Part shown: positions 1 through 9,038 of the stretch, piece by piece | Numbering within the stretch: the stretch's first letter is position 1 | Layout of the letters: every line of letters starts with the position of its first letter | DNA from: Algoriphagus sp. | GTDB taxonomy: Bacteria; Bacteroidota; Bacteroidia; Cytophagales; Cyclobacteriaceae | Direction of reading: 5' to 3' | DNA: 64,000 nucleotides | Assembly: GCF_024305035.1 (NCBI RefSeq) | Contig: NZ_JAMWZB010000015.1 | Span: 1 to 64,000 of the forward strand | Position numbers and translations under genes: made by a program | The notes under the pieces: generated by a model | What the model was told of the DNA's origin: nothing | The model's database searches: none | The model's input: the letters and a program-made list of their open reading frames with translations, nothing else

Positions 1-241
1 CAAATTCAAAATCTCAGTCCTCCTTTCAATTATTCTAATGCATAATTCGGGTTTAACGCTGTGAAATTCGAAGGCCTATCAGGGGATTGGATTTTCTTTC
101 TGATTAATCATAATTTAGATTTCTTATTTGGCTATCACTATATCATTTATGGGATACCTTGACAAAAAAATACAAGCTCTTACAAAGCTATCTTTTCTTT
201 TGGATGGCTTCATTTTTGATTTATATTCTTAAATTTTCGTT

Positions 242-1159
242 ATGTCCAAATCCTGGGAATCGTATAACAAACAATTTCGGCACTACCTGAAAATTGAGCG
301 TTCGTTGAGTGAAAATTCCATCGAAGCCTATTGCCGGGATGTGCAGCGATTGGGACAATTTGTGGAAACTACCTTTAGCGGGTTGAGTCCTACCGATGTA
401 AGCTCCAAAGAGCTTCAGACTTTTGTCCAGACCATTGGCGAACTCGGGCTTTCTGAATTTACCCAAGCTCGCATGATTTCCGGGATCAAGGCTTTTTACC
501 GTTTTTTGATGTATGAGGAGTTGATAGCCAAGGATCCCGCACAATTGCTGGATTCGCCAAGATTGGGAAGAAAGTTGCCTGATACGCTGAGCTTTAACGA
601 AATCAATCAGATCTTGGAGGGAATTCCGCTGGGCGAACCTCAAGGACATCGCAATCGGGCCATGCTGGAATTACTTTACAGCAGTGGTCTGCGGGTTTCG
701 GAATTGATTAATTTGAAGAAAAGCCAGATTTTTGAAGACATTGGTTTTCTGCGAATCGTGGGAAAAGGAAATAAAGAACGCTTGGTTCCCTTTGGAAAGG
801 ATGCATTGAAATACCTGAAAATCTATCAAGAAGAAGTACGAAATCATCAGGATATTGCCCGAGGTCATGAGGAATTTGTTTTTCTGAATCGAAGAGGCAA
901 AAAACTGAGTCGGGTGATGATTTTTATGATTATCAAGGAAGCTGTATTGCGGGTAGGAATTCAAAAAAATGTGAGCCCTCATACATTTCGACATTCTTTC
1001 GCCACACATCTGATCGAGGGAGGAGCGGACTTACGAGCTGTTCAGGAAATGCTCGGACATGAAAGCATCACCACCACGGAAATTTATACCCATTTGGATC
1101 GGGATTACCTACGTCAGGTTTTGACAGATTTTCATCCCAGAAATCAGAAAAATGTATAA
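242..1159 (+). CDS. xerD: Tyrosine recombinase XerD/XerC family
   Basis: Site-specific tyrosine recombinase of the Xer family, which resolves chromosome dimers at dif during cell division. The 305 residues match the usual Xer length of about 300. Residues 1-95 form the core-binding SAM-like domain and 110-295 the catalytic domain. All catalytic residues are visible: R151 (GLRVSEL), K175 (GKGNKER), H247 and R250 (HTFRH), H273 (LGH) and nucleophile Y282 (IYTH). The ATG start gives a normal N-terminus. It is the first gene in the window and stands alone. In many Bacteroidota a xer gene adjoins aroQ, but here aroQ lies 24 kb away. Assignment to XerD rather than XerC is by overall resemblance and is not certain; the absence of integrase-type extensions or nearby phage genes argues against a mobile-element integrase. 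Confidence 0.87.
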   Translation: MSKSWESYNKQFRHYLKIERSLSENSIEAYCRDVQRLGQFVETTFSGLSPTDVSSKELQTFVQTIGELGLSEFTQARMISGIKAFYRFLMYEELIAKDPAQLLDSPRLGRKLPDTLSFNEINQILEGIPLGEPQGHRNRAMLELLYSSGLRVSELINLKKSQIFEDIGFLRIVGKGNKERLVPFGKDALKYLKIYQEEVRNHQDIARGHEEFVFLNRRGKKLSRVMIFMIIKEAVLRVGIQKNVSPHTFRHSFATHLIEGGADLRAVQEMLGHESITTTEIYTHLDRDYLRQVLTDFHPRNQKNV

Positions 1160-1230
1160 TGGCTGATCCTATTCACCAATGGTACATAAAACAATTAATC
1201 AGCACAGTTTCGGACTGGTTGAAATCAAAA

Positions 1231-1262
1231 AAACTTCCTTGAGGAAATCACCAAGGAAGTTT
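1231..1262. terminator. Bidirectional intrinsic terminator between xerD and the acyl-CoA dehydrogenase
   Basis: An 11-bp perfect stem (AAACTTCCTTG pairing with CAAGGAAGTTT) closes a 10-base loop between the convergent xerD and acyl-CoA dehydrogenase genes. On the minus strand it is followed by a run of T, so it fits best as the terminator of the dehydrogenase. It may also act for xerD. Confidence 0.7.
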
Positions 1263-1331
1263 TGAAGTTTAGCATCTTGGCTAAAATTTGAGCTTACTGG
1301 ACATCGGACATCCGACACTGGACTTCAAGCG

Positions 1332-2474
1332 TCATTTCTTCAAGACCTCTCTTGAAATCACCAATTTCTGTATTTCTGAGGTCCCTTCCCCGATGGTACA
1401 CAGTTTGACGTCTCGGTAGTATTTTTCCACCGGATAGTCTTTGGTAAAGCCATAGCCACCGAAAATCTGTACCGCTTCATTGGCGACTGAAACGGCAATT
1501 TCAGAAGCATATAATTTGGCTTGAGCTCCGGCTAAGGTTACTTTTTCGCCTCGGTTTTTTAAATCCGCTGCTTTGAAAGTCAACAGACTCGCGGCTTCTA
1601 GTTGTGTAGCCATATCGGCTAGCTTGAAGGAAATCCCCTGAAACTTGCTGATCGGCTGATTGAATTGCTGCCGTTCTTTGGAATACTGAATGGACGCTTC
1701 CAACGCACCCTCAGCAATTCCGAGGGAAAGTGCCGCGATGGAGATTCTACCTCCATCCAAAATCTTCATGGATTGGATAAAGCCCTCGCCAACCTCTCCT
1801 AAGATCTGACTTTTATGAACTTTGCAATCTTCAAAAATCATCTCAGCTGTTTCGGAGGCTCGCATGCCGAGTTTGTCTTCTTTTCTTCCTCCCTTGAACC
1901 CGGGAGTTCCTTTTTCAACCACAAAAGCAGTCATGCCATGGGAGTCACCTACTTCACCCGTTCGGGCAATGACCACTGCCACATCACCCGAATAGCCATG
2001 GGTGATAAAGTTTTTGGCGCCATTGAGGATGTAATAGTCACCTTCTTTTTTGGCAACGGTCCGCATATTTCCGGCATCCGAACCGGTATTGGGCTCGGTC
2101 AAACCCCAAGCCCCAAGCCATTCACAAGTGGCTAGTTTGGGGAGGTATTTTTTCTTTTGCTCTTCATTGCCAAATAGCATGATGTGGCCGGTGCACAGGG
2201 AATTATGCGCAGCCATGGAAAGGCCTACAGAAGGATCCAATTTAGATAGCTCTACTATGGCAGTTACGTATTCATAATAGCCAAAACCGGAACCCCCGTA
2301 CTCGGTTGGAACCAGGACGCCCATTAATCCGAGCTCGCCAAGTTTTTTGAAAAGTTCGATGGGAAAATACTGCTGATCATCCCACTCTTTGCGAAAGGGG
2401 GTGATTTCCTTGGCTCCAAAATCCCGGATCATCTCAGCGATCATTCGCTGATTCTCGTTCATCGTAAAATTCAT
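1332..2474 (-). CDS. Acyl-CoA dehydrogenase (short/medium-chain type)
   Basis: FAD-dependent acyl-CoA dehydrogenase catalysing the alpha,beta-oxidation of acyl-CoA, passing electrons to electron-transfer flavoprotein in fatty acid or branched amino acid breakdown. The 380 residues are the standard family length. The N-terminal helical domain (about 1-120), central beta domain (120-230, with the flavin-contacting WGLTEPNTGSDA stretch) and C-terminal helical domain (230-380) are all present. The presumed catalytic base is E363 in GEGTSEIQ, the medium/short-chain position. The start MNFTMNENQR is typical. It is a single-gene unit, divergent from the sensor kinase gene with a 197-base AT-rich gap, and ends at the hairpin at 1231-1262. 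Chain-length specificity cannot be told from sequence. Confidence 0.93.
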   Translation of the reverse strand: MNFTMNENQRMIAEMIRDFGAKEITPFRKEWDDQQYFPIELFKKLGELGLMGVLVPTEYGGSGFGYYEYVTAIVELSKLDPSVGLSMAAHNSLCTGHIMLFGNEEQKKKYLPKLATCEWLGAWGLTEPNTGSDAGNMRTVAKKEGDYYILNGAKNFITHGYSGDVAVVIARTGEVGDSHGMTAFVVEKGTPGFKGGRKEDKLGMRASETAEMIFEDCKVHKSQILGEVGEGFIQSMKILDGGRISIAALSLGIAEGALEASIQYSKERQQFNQPISKFQGISFKLADMATQLEAASLLTFKAADLKNRGEKVTLAGAQAKLYASEIAVSVANEAVQIFGGYGFTKDYPVEKYYRDVKLCTIGEGTSEIQKLVISREVLKK

Positions 2475-2671
2475 CGTATACTTTGGGTTTATATGCTGTT
2501 AATCAAACCCTAAGATTCACATTTAGTTTGGTTTCAGCAAATCACTCAAAACCGTATAAAATTGGGCTGATCGAATAAAAAAAGCATATTCAAGTGTATA
2601 GTGAGTCGAAAATCTCTTATTTTTTGGTTTCATTTCTTGTTCAATAGCGGTTTTATTTGTTTTGTCACTTC

Positions 2672-4618
2672 ATGAAAAAGTCTTCATCTTTTAGGAAAGG
2701 GAAGGCAATCTTAGCCTTACTAGCATTCGTTTTTCATTCAAATTATATTTTTGGCCAAGGTGCTAAGATACTGATCGATAGTCTACGAGCTCAGGTAACC
2801 GAACCGATGTCGGATGAAAAACTCGCCAATCTCTATGGGGAATTGGGTTGGCAATACGCGGCTTTCAACCTCGATTCTGCGATTTATTTTGGAAAATTGG
2901 CCGTAGAAACTGCTCATAAAACCGATAATCCCGGCATACTCGCCCAAGCATACAGCGATTTGGGAAGTGGTTTTTTACAAAAAGGGGAGCTGGAAGAGGG
3001 GCGAAAAATGTATACTCAAGCCTTGGATATTCGTCAGCAATTGGGAGATTCTCTGGGTATGGCCAAAGTTTTCATTGCCTTGGGTTTTGTTTATCAAAAG
3101 ACCTATGAGTCAGACTCGGCTATTTCCAGTTTTTTAAGGGCTCTCCCTATTTTCGAAAAAGAAAATGACTTGCTTAGTGTGGCCACGATCAAAAGTAACC
3201 TGGGTGTAATTTATCAAAATCTGTCGCGCTTTGAGGATGCCATTCAGGTTTATCAGGAATCGGTTGCCATCCGAGAGGAGTTAGGAGATTACCGCTCTTT
3301 AGTTGGGACCTACAATAATATGGGAAGTTCCTACAAATACTTAAAGGATTTTGATCAGGCAGAAGCCTATTTCCAAAAAGCACTAAGTTTGGCCAAAGAA
3401 CTTGGTGAGCCGATGAGTTTGGCAATATCTCATCGGGTTTATGCCATTTTTCTCCAAGAACTAGGGGAAATGAAAGCACTTGAAGAGGTGTCAAGATCGG
3501 GTTTGGAAGTAGCTCGATCTATAAATGCGGGCTATGAGGAGGCTACCCTTGAGTTTGCTTTGGGAGTATCACTTAATGCTCAGGGTTCCTTTGATGAGGC
3601 AAAGGCTCATTTGCTCAATTCAGCTGCCAGTTTTCAATCCCAAGGAGCTGAGGAAGATGTGCTTGGGCCTTTTTTTGAATTGATTTCACTCTATGCAGCC
3701 CAGGGGATTCCAGACAGTTCTCGCTATTACGCTAATCGCTATATTGAGCTGCAACGACAAAAAATAGAGAAGGAGTCCCGAGAACTTACCGCTGAATTGG
3801 ATACTCGATATCAAACCGAACTTAAGGATCTTCAGATTGCCGAGCAGGAGTTGGAAATACAAAATAAAAATCTTCAAATCTTTGGCTCCTTGATTCTGGC
3901 TTTGATCTTGGCAGTGGTGGGTTATTTGCTTTATTATCAGCAGCGACTTCGAAATCAACAAATTCGCCAAGAATCAGCCCTTAAAACGGCCTTGGCCAAA
4001 ATCGAAACCCAAAACAAACTCAATGAGCAGCGTATGCTCATCGCTCGAGATCTCCATGACACGATCGGTGCACAACTGACTTTTATAATTTCGTCGATCG
4101 AAAACCTCAATTACTTTGAGCCCATCAAAGAGACTTTGACTCAGCGCTACCGTGCGATCGCTGACTTTACTCGACAGACGATTACCGAACTTCGAGATAC
4201 CATCTGGGCGATGAACCAAGGAAAAGTCAGCTGGGAATCTCTGTTTGTCCGAGTGCAGGATTACTTGAAAAAGGCGAAAGAAATCGTCGAAATGGATATT
4301 ACCTTAACGGTTGCTCCGAATTTTCCCTCAAAAAGTGAGCTGAATTCCTCCGATAGCCTTCATGTTTTGAGGATCATCCAAGAAGCTGTCCAAAATGCAA
4401 TCAAGTATGCCCAAGCCAGTGCAATCAAGATTAATTTAACAGGAAATGAGGTGCATTTTGAATTGAGTATTTCCGATAATGGACTAGGCTTTGATGAATC
4501 CCAGATTCAAGCTGGTCATGGATTGTACAATATGCGAAAGAGGGCAGAGGAACTGGGTGGTAACCTGGAAATTATCAGTAAACCCAAAGCAGGAACCCAA
4601 GTCATCTTGAGTAAATAG
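2672..4618 (+). CDS. TPR-containing sensor histidine kinase (HisKA_3/LytS-NarX type)
   Basis: Membrane sensor kinase of 648 residues. An upstream in-frame TTG at 2657 is possible, but the ATG at 2672 directly precedes a signal peptide (KKSSS, hydrophobic stretch, cleavage near FGQ) and is preferred. Periplasmic tetratricopeptide repeats span about 45-340, then a coiled coil (365-400), one transmembrane helix (402-422), a HisKA_3 dimerisation helix with phospho-acceptor H462 (RDLHDTIG) and an HATPase_c domain with N box near 571-575 (EAVQN), G1 box DNGLGFD (602-608) and G2 box GHGLYNM (615-621). This family normally phosphorylates a LuxR/NarL-type response regulator. None is encoded nearby, so it is an orphan kinase here. 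The signal is unknown; TPRs suggest protein partners in the periplasm. Confidence 0.9.
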   Translation: MKKSSSFRKGKAILALLAFVFHSNYIFGQGAKILIDSLRAQVTEPMSDEKLANLYGELGWQYAAFNLDSAIYFGKLAVETAHKTDNPGILAQAYSDLGSGFLQKGELEEGRKMYTQALDIRQQLGDSLGMAKVFIALGFVYQKTYESDSAISSFLRALPIFEKENDLLSVATIKSNLGVIYQNLSRFEDAIQVYQESVAIREELGDYRSLVGTYNNMGSSYKYLKDFDQAEAYFQKALSLAKELGEPMSLAISHRVYAIFLQELGEMKALEEVSRSGLEVARSINAGYEEATLEFALGVSLNAQGSFDEAKAHLLNSAASFQSQGAEEDVLGPFFELISLYAAQGIPDSSRYYANRYIELQRQKIEKESRELTAELDTRYQTELKDLQIAEQELEIQNKNLQIFGSLILALILAVVGYLLYYQQRLRNQQIRQESALKTALAKIETQNKLNEQRMLIARDLHDTIGAQLTFIISSIENLNYFEPIKETLTQRYRAIADFTRQTITELRDTIWAMNQGKVSWESLFVRVQDYLKKAKEIVEMDITLTVAPNFPSKSELNSSDSLHVLRIIQEAVQNAIKYAQASAIKINLTGNEVHFELSISDNGLGFDESQIQAGHGLYNMRKRAEELGGNLEIISKPKAGTQVILSK

Positions 4619-4665
4619 GTCTTTTGTCGTATAGTGCTTTGGGGGATCTTTTGATAGTTTTGAGT

Positions 4666-4687
4666 CCTTCCTTTCCCTAAAGGAAGG
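4666..4687 (+). other. Hairpin just upstream of the small coiled-coil gene
   Basis: A 9-bp perfect inverted repeat (CCTTCCTTT and AAAGGAAGG) with a 4-base loop lies 11 bases before the ATG at 4699. Neither strand has the T-run expected of a terminator, so it could instead affect translation or processing between the kinase gene and the small gene. The role is inferred only from position. Confidence 0.4.
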
Positions 4688-4698
4688 GTAAAAAGCAA

Positions 4699-4986
4699 AT
4701 GGCGGATTTTGGACTTGAACCCTTCTTGTTAAAACTTCTGATAATTCTTGTTTCGGGAAGTATGCTGGCTATACATTATTTACTTTTTAGAGAGTACATC
4801 CGACAGGAAAAAATGCAGCGTAAAAGGCTAAGAGACTTGGAAAAAATTGTCCAGATCGAAATCAAAAGGTCATCCACATTGCTCCATACCAACTTGAGCT
4901 TAGCAGAACTAAAATCCAAAACTCAGGAAAAACTTGACCTAATCAAACTCCAGTTGGAAGCCCTGAGGGCGCAGCAAAAAAAATAA
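4699..4986 (+). CDS. Small membrane-anchored coiled-coil protein, unknown function
   Basis: A 95-residue protein I do not recognise. Residues 8-30 form one hydrophobic membrane segment (LLKLLIILVSGSMLAIHYLLF). Residues 33-95 are highly charged and helical with heptad-like leucines, rich in K, E, Q and R, probably a cytoplasmic coiled coil. It lies 80 bases after the sensor kinase on the same strand, behind a hairpin, and could be cotranscribed as an accessory of the kinase; that link is inference. It ends 3 bases before the convergent GH16 gene. It resembles no response regulator. Coding potential is supported by its position, its clean membrane-plus-coil organisation and the absence of a better frame. 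Confidence 0.6.
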   Translation: MADFGLEPFLLKLLIILVSGSMLAIHYLLFREYIRQEKMQRKRLRDLEKIVQIEIKRSSTLLHTNLSLAELKSKTQEKLDLIKLQLEALRAQQKK

Positions 4987-4989
4987 AAC

Positions 4990-5874
4990 TTATTGATTGG
5001 TCCTTAGTGGCTTATAGGACATCCAGTCCACTTCCAGTTCGAATCGATGCTTAGGTTTCTCCAAAGCTTGCGGGTTGGTCTCCACCGCCCAATTATCGGT
5101 ATGCCAAAAGTTCATCAAGTACTTACTGGGATGCTGAGGGATTCCTCGCTTTCCCTGATAATCCCAAAGCACTAAAGTGTCCCCTCGGTGAGGATGAATC
5201 ATCCACCATCGAATGCGATCCGGATACCAGTCGAAACCATAGGTATGAAACTCAGCTGAGGCGTCAAAATCTGGAATGGTTTCTATAAACATAGGTTGAT
5301 GTTGTTCATGGGTGATGTCTTCTTTGATTTTTTGGGCATCTTCCCGGTATTCACTGGTATAGATCAAGCCTTGAGCTAAATTTATGGTTCGGCCCACTCG
5401 CTTCAAATCTCCACTTTTTCCAGTCCAAGTGCCCACATAAATGACTTCTGGATCGGCCAGCAGCCATTCAAAATCGATTTCACTCAATCCTAAAATCGAG
5501 TCATGGGTATAGGTAAAATATCCGGCCACAGCTCCCATATCGGGCTGCTTAAACTTCGCCTCAGGCACCTTGAGCCGAGCTGCGTAGCGGCCAAAGTGAA
5601 CTGATTTTTTGGAGCTGATTTCTGGCCCTCTTCCAGGACCTGCTGGGTCATTTGGGTTTAGCTTCAAAGAAAGAATGGAAGTTTCTTTCTCTTTTTTTGA
5701 AGACGTGCCCGCCTGCCATTTAAAATGGGCATCTGATCCTCTGGAAACGTACTCAAAGTGTTGGAGATTTTGGGAGTCAAACTCCTCTACAAATGCGTCA
5801 TGAAATTCTGGATTTACTTCTATGGGATGAAGAAATGAACAGATGAGTATGGTGGAAATGCTAAGGAATTTCAT
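4990..5874 (-). CDS. Glycoside hydrolase family 16 protein
   Basis: Secreted beta-glucanase/galactanase-like hydrolase with the GH16 jelly-roll fold, 294 residues. A short signal peptide covers about residues 1-17. The family signature ExDxxE is present as EIDFE: E132 would be the nucleophile, D134 the helper and E136 the acid/base. Aromatic residues around the cleft (TYGFDWYPDRIRWW and NFWHTDNW) are typical. GH16 enzymes cut beta-1,3/1,4-glucans, agarose, porphyran or carrageenan, and the substrate cannot be named from this sequence. The gene starts 11 bases after the PQQ dehydrogenase stop on the same strand, so the two are very likely cotranscribed. The start ATG sits directly before the signal peptide. 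Confidence 0.88.
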   Translation of the reverse strand: MKFLSISTILICSFLHPIEVNPEFHDAFVEEFDSQNLQHFEYVSRGSDAHFKWQAGTSSKKEKETSILSLKLNPNDPAGPGRGPEISSKKSVHFGRYAARLKVPEAKFKQPDMGAVAGYFTYTHDSILGLSEIDFEWLLADPEVIYVGTWTGKSGDLKRVGRTINLAQGLIYTSEYREDAQKIKEDITHEQHQPMFIETIPDFDASAEFHTYGFDWYPDRIRWWMIHPHRGDTLVLWDYQGKRGIPQHPSKYLMNFWHTDNWAVETNPQALEKPKHRFELEVDWMSYKPLRTNQ

Positions 5875-5885
5875 GGGTTAGGGGT

Positions 5886-8063
5886 TCAATCTTTTAAATT
5901 CTCCGGTAGGGCAAAAGCCACGTAAGCATCTCCGCTTTTGGTTCCCTTTCCCCCTCCACAGGCAATGACCAAAAACTGTTTTCCATCCTTTTCATACATC
6001 GCGGGCGTCGCATGTCCGGCAGCGGGTAAGTTGGCTTGCCAGAGTAATTCCCCAGTATCCTTATCAAATGCCCGGATTTTTTCATCTTTTGTGGCGGCTA
6101 TAAACAGCAAGCCTCCAGCGGTGACAACTGGTCCCCCGTAATTTTCAATTCCTGTGTTTTTCAATCCCTGTGCAGCCAGACTATCAATCTCTCCCAATGG
6201 GATTTGCCATTTTTTCAATCCAGTTTGCATATCCAGCGCTGTGAGAAGCCCCCAAGGAGGATTGGAGCCGTAAAGACCTTCTTGGGTAAGGAGTTTTTTA
6301 TAGCCCTTCATGTAGTAGCGTGGATTGAGATGACTCGAGGCGGATTCGAGTTCTTTTTTATTCCCTTCCTCTAAAGTTCCCATCAGGTAATCGACCAAGA
6401 CTTTTCGGGTCTCTTGGCTCAAATAATCAAAAGCCGGCATGGCTCCACGACCTTTCTGGAGCAATTGATCCAAGGAATCGGGGGTGTATTTTTGGTTGAT
6501 TTGGATCAAATCTGGGATGGCGGGGAGATTTCCCCTTCGCTCCAATCCATGACAATTGCCGCAATAATTGGTATAAGCGGATTTTCCCACATTTTCAAAA
6601 TCCGTATTGGGGCTCATCTCGATGATCCAAGGGATTTGATTGGCATTGACATAAAAGGTCTGGGTTTCAGGATCGAAAGCCGCTCCTCCCCACTCGGCCC
6701 CTCCGTCCATTCCAGGAAACAGGATTATAGGCTCTTCCGCATTGGGAGGAAGCCACATATCCCCATAAAGCGCATTTTTTAATTGATTCCGGATATCAGC
6801 CTCCCATGTGGGCTTAAGATTTAGGATGTCCTCTTCCTCAAAAATAAGACTCATAAATGGCTCGGGAAGAGTTGGAATGGGTTGTGTGGGACTGGTTTTT
6901 TCTCCCGGAAGGGTACTTTGAGGGACGGGTCGCTCCTCAATCGGCCAAACGGGCTCGCCGGTCTCCCGGTTCAAAACAAAAGTGTATCCTTGCTTGGAAG
7001 GTTGAGCCACCGCATCGATCCATTGGCCATCTTTTTGGATGCGGATTAGCGTAGGAGGGGAAGGGAAATCCCGATCCCAGATATCATGGTGAACGCCCTG
7101 AAAATGCCAGATTCTTTCCCCTGTTTTGGCATCAAGAGCAATCAGTGAATTGGCAAAAAGATTATCCCCATGTCGGTACCCACCCCAGAAGTCATAGGTT
7201 GCTGACCCGGTGGGTACAAAGACGATTCCCCTGGAATAATCCACGACCATCCCAGCCCAATTATTGGCTCCGCCAATTTGATTGATGTATGCTGGGTCCC
7301 AGGTTTCATGGCCCAGCTCTCCTTCTTTTGGGATGGTGTGAAAGGTCCATTCCAGTTCGCCGGTTTCGATGTGATAGGCTCTAATATGGCCTGGGGCAGC
7401 ATCCAATCCCTCAGAGAGCCGCATTCCGATAATCAATAGATCATGATAAACTACTCCAGGGGCATTGGCCACGATCAAAAAATCTTTTCGCTCTGGATCT
7501 AAGTTTTCCCGAAGATCCAATTTTCCATTTTGCCCAAAGTTCGAAATAGGATTTCCTGTTTGGGCATCCACTGCCATCAGCCAATTCCCTGCACCGAATA
7601 GGATACGTTTATCCTCCCCTTTTTCCCAATAGGATACGCCTCGATTAGTCCCGGCCCAAGAATTTTCGCCACCTAATACTTCAAATGGATCAAAACGCCA
7701 AATTTCAGTCCCAGTAGCCGCATCCAAGGCAAAAATATTCAGCGAGGGTGTGCTGCCATAGAGGATGCCGTTTTTGACGATGGGCTGACATTGTATCTGA
7801 GATCGCTCGGTGGCATCTCCTGTGCGATAAGTCCAAGCTACCTCGAGCTGAGTGACATTTTCTTTGGTGATTTGGGAAAGGCTAGAATATCGACTTCCAT
7901 CTTCGGGTCCTCCGTAGTAAGACCAGTCGGTGTAGTCGGTTTGAGAGCGGGGAGACTGACAGGCGAGGGATGAAATCAAGCCAAGCAAGATCAAAAAAGA
8001 TCGTTTTGTACCTCTTAAGAGGGATTGATTTTGGGTTTTGTCAAATGGGTGAATGGCGCACAT
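5886..8063 (-). CDS. PQQ-dependent dehydrogenase with inserted cytochrome c domain
   Basis: Quinohemoprotein alcohol/sugar dehydrogenase, 725 residues, probably a lipoprotein (hydrophobic leader ending at C35, LISSLAC). Repeated tryptophan-docking motifs (DAATGTEIWRF, DAKTGERIWHF, DKDTGELLWQ) mark the blades of a PQQ propeller spanning nearly the whole protein. A cytochrome c motif CxxCH (C501, C504, H505) sits in an inserted segment of about 80 residues (roughly 490-575) rather than at the C-terminus. Such enzymes oxidise a sugar or alcohol in the periplasm and pass electrons through the haem to the respiratory chain. The next gene is a GH16 hydrolase 11 bases on, suggesting oxidation of a sugar released by that enzyme (inference). 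No pqq biosynthesis genes are in the window, so PQQ may come from elsewhere in the genome or the environment. Confidence 0.9.
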   Translation of the reverse strand: MCAIHPFDKTQNQSLLRGTKRSFLILLGLISSLACQSPRSQTDYTDWSYYGGPEDGSRYSSLSQITKENVTQLEVAWTYRTGDATERSQIQCQPIVKNGILYGSTPSLNIFALDAATGTEIWRFDPFEVLGGENSWAGTNRGVSYWEKGEDKRILFGAGNWLMAVDAQTGNPISNFGQNGKLDLRENLDPERKDFLIVANAPGVVYHDLLIIGMRLSEGLDAAPGHIRAYHIETGELEWTFHTIPKEGELGHETWDPAYINQIGGANNWAGMVVDYSRGIVFVPTGSATYDFWGGYRHGDNLFANSLIALDAKTGERIWHFQGVHHDIWDRDFPSPPTLIRIQKDGQWIDAVAQPSKQGYTFVLNRETGEPVWPIEERPVPQSTLPGEKTSPTQPIPTLPEPFMSLIFEEEDILNLKPTWEADIRNQLKNALYGDMWLPPNAEEPIILFPGMDGGAEWGGAAFDPETQTFYVNANQIPWIIEMSPNTDFENVGKSAYTNYCGNCHGLERRGNLPAIPDLIQINQKYTPDSLDQLLQKGRGAMPAFDYLSQETRKVLVDYLMGTLEEGNKKELESASSHLNPRYYMKGYKKLLTQEGLYGSNPPWGLLTALDMQTGLKKWQIPLGEIDSLAAQGLKNTGIENYGGPVVTAGGLLFIAATKDEKIRAFDKDTGELLWQANLPAAGHATPAMYEKDGKQFLVIACGGGKGTKSGDAYVAFALPENLKD

Positions 8064-8171
8064 TCCGATAGGTTATTGATTAGCCCGAGAATATGCGCAA
8101 TTTCTTTTAAAAATCCTTTGGGATGCAAAAATCAGTTGGGTTACCTGAATTTTTTTACTTAGTCAGGGTGA

Positions 8172-8996
8172 CTATTTTTGGTAAGGAAAATCCAAAGGAT
8201 CCGGAAAAATAAAGTCAAATCCCTCATCGATAATTTTCCGGGAAGAAATGAGGCGTTGTTCGGTTGGATTTTCAGGAGCGTAGCTAGCTGGAGGAGCAAT
8301 TCCAAGGTCTTGAGCATTTTTCTCGTAAACTGCCTTCCGCAATGGATGAAGCGGAGCTACGCCGTTGAAGGTTGTGCCCCATAACTCGTTTGCTAAAATA
8401 AAATGCATCATCCGTACCGCGTCATTTCTATGGATGTAATTGACTCCAGTATGGCCGACCACATTTTCTTTTCCGGAAAAATATCTTCCGGGAATGCGAT
8501 CATCACCCAAAAGCCCGCCAAAGCGAAGCAAGGTCAAATCTTGCCTCAGGTTTTCAAGAAGGTAGCGTTCTGCCTTCCAGAGTGCAGCATTGCCCGCCGT
8601 ATTGGGAGTGATGATCTCTTCTTCGGTATATTCCTCAGCGGAAAAATTTTCGGGATAAACCCCTGTTGAACTCACATACAAAACTTTCTGAATAGGGGAG
8701 GTTTCAAGTAAAGCGGAAATAAATTTTAACTGCTCAAGATACTTTTCTCCGCCATCCTGTCGGCTTCGGGGAGGAATATTAAGCACTAGGACATCGCCTT
8801 GAAAAAGTTGGTGAAACCCTGTACCTACGGGGTGAGGCTCTAAGGCAAAGTGGACTGCGTGGATTTCTGAATTTTGTAGTGAGGTGGCTTTGTCAGAGCT
8901 GGTCGTGCTTCCTTTTACTGCGAAACCCTCTTTCAATAGCAGTTTTGCCAAAGGCAAACCAATCCATCCCAGTCCGATGATAGAAATATTGTTCAT
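8172..8996 (-). CDS. NAD(P)-binding SDR-family protein (YeeZ-like)
   Basis: Extended short-chain dehydrogenase/epimerase-like protein of 274 residues. A Rossmann motif GLGWIGLPLA lies at the extreme N-terminus, followed by strand-turn elements typical of the YeeZ group (NIPPRSR, VSSTGVYP, RFGGLLGDDR). The usual catalytic YxxxK is not evident after the SSTGVY segment, as is common in YeeZ-like proteins, so enzymatic activity is uncertain. The longer in-frame start at 9023 is rejected because it falls inside the terminator hairpin of the preceding gene (9012-9035); the ATG at 8996 begins exactly at the Rossmann strand. Same strand as, and 108 bases before, the PQQ dehydrogenase. The substrate is unknown. 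Confidence 0.82.
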   Translation of the reverse strand: MNNISIIGLGWIGLPLAKLLLKEGFAVKGSTTSSDKATSLQNSEIHAVHFALEPHPVGTGFHQLFQGDVLVLNIPPRSRQDGGEKYLEQLKFISALLETSPIQKVLYVSSTGVYPENFSAEEYTEEEIITPNTAGNAALWKAERYLLENLRQDLTLLRFGGLLGDDRIPGRYFSGKENVVGHTGVNYIHRNDAVRMMHFILANELWGTTFNGVAPLHPLRKAVYEKNAQDLGIAPPASYAPENPTEQRLISSRKIIDEGFDFIFPDPLDFPYQK

Positions 8997-9011
8997 AAGC
9001 TTTAAAATCAA

Positions 9012-9035
9012 AAAACCTCCCATACGAGAGGTTTT
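9012..9035 (-). terminator. Intrinsic terminator after the fatty acid hydroxylase gene
   Basis: An 8-bp stem (GAGGTTTT and AAAACCTC, 8-base loop) followed on the minus strand by TTTTTGATTTT, three bases past the hydroxylase stop codon. It fixes the start of the next gene at 8996. Confidence 0.75.
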
Positions 9036-9038
9036 ATC

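Noticed and set aside
8160..8174. Short inverted repeat TAGTCA/TGACTA at the end of the SDR gene as terminator
   Set aside because: Only 6 bp, a 3-base loop and an A-run instead of a T-run on the transcribed strand.
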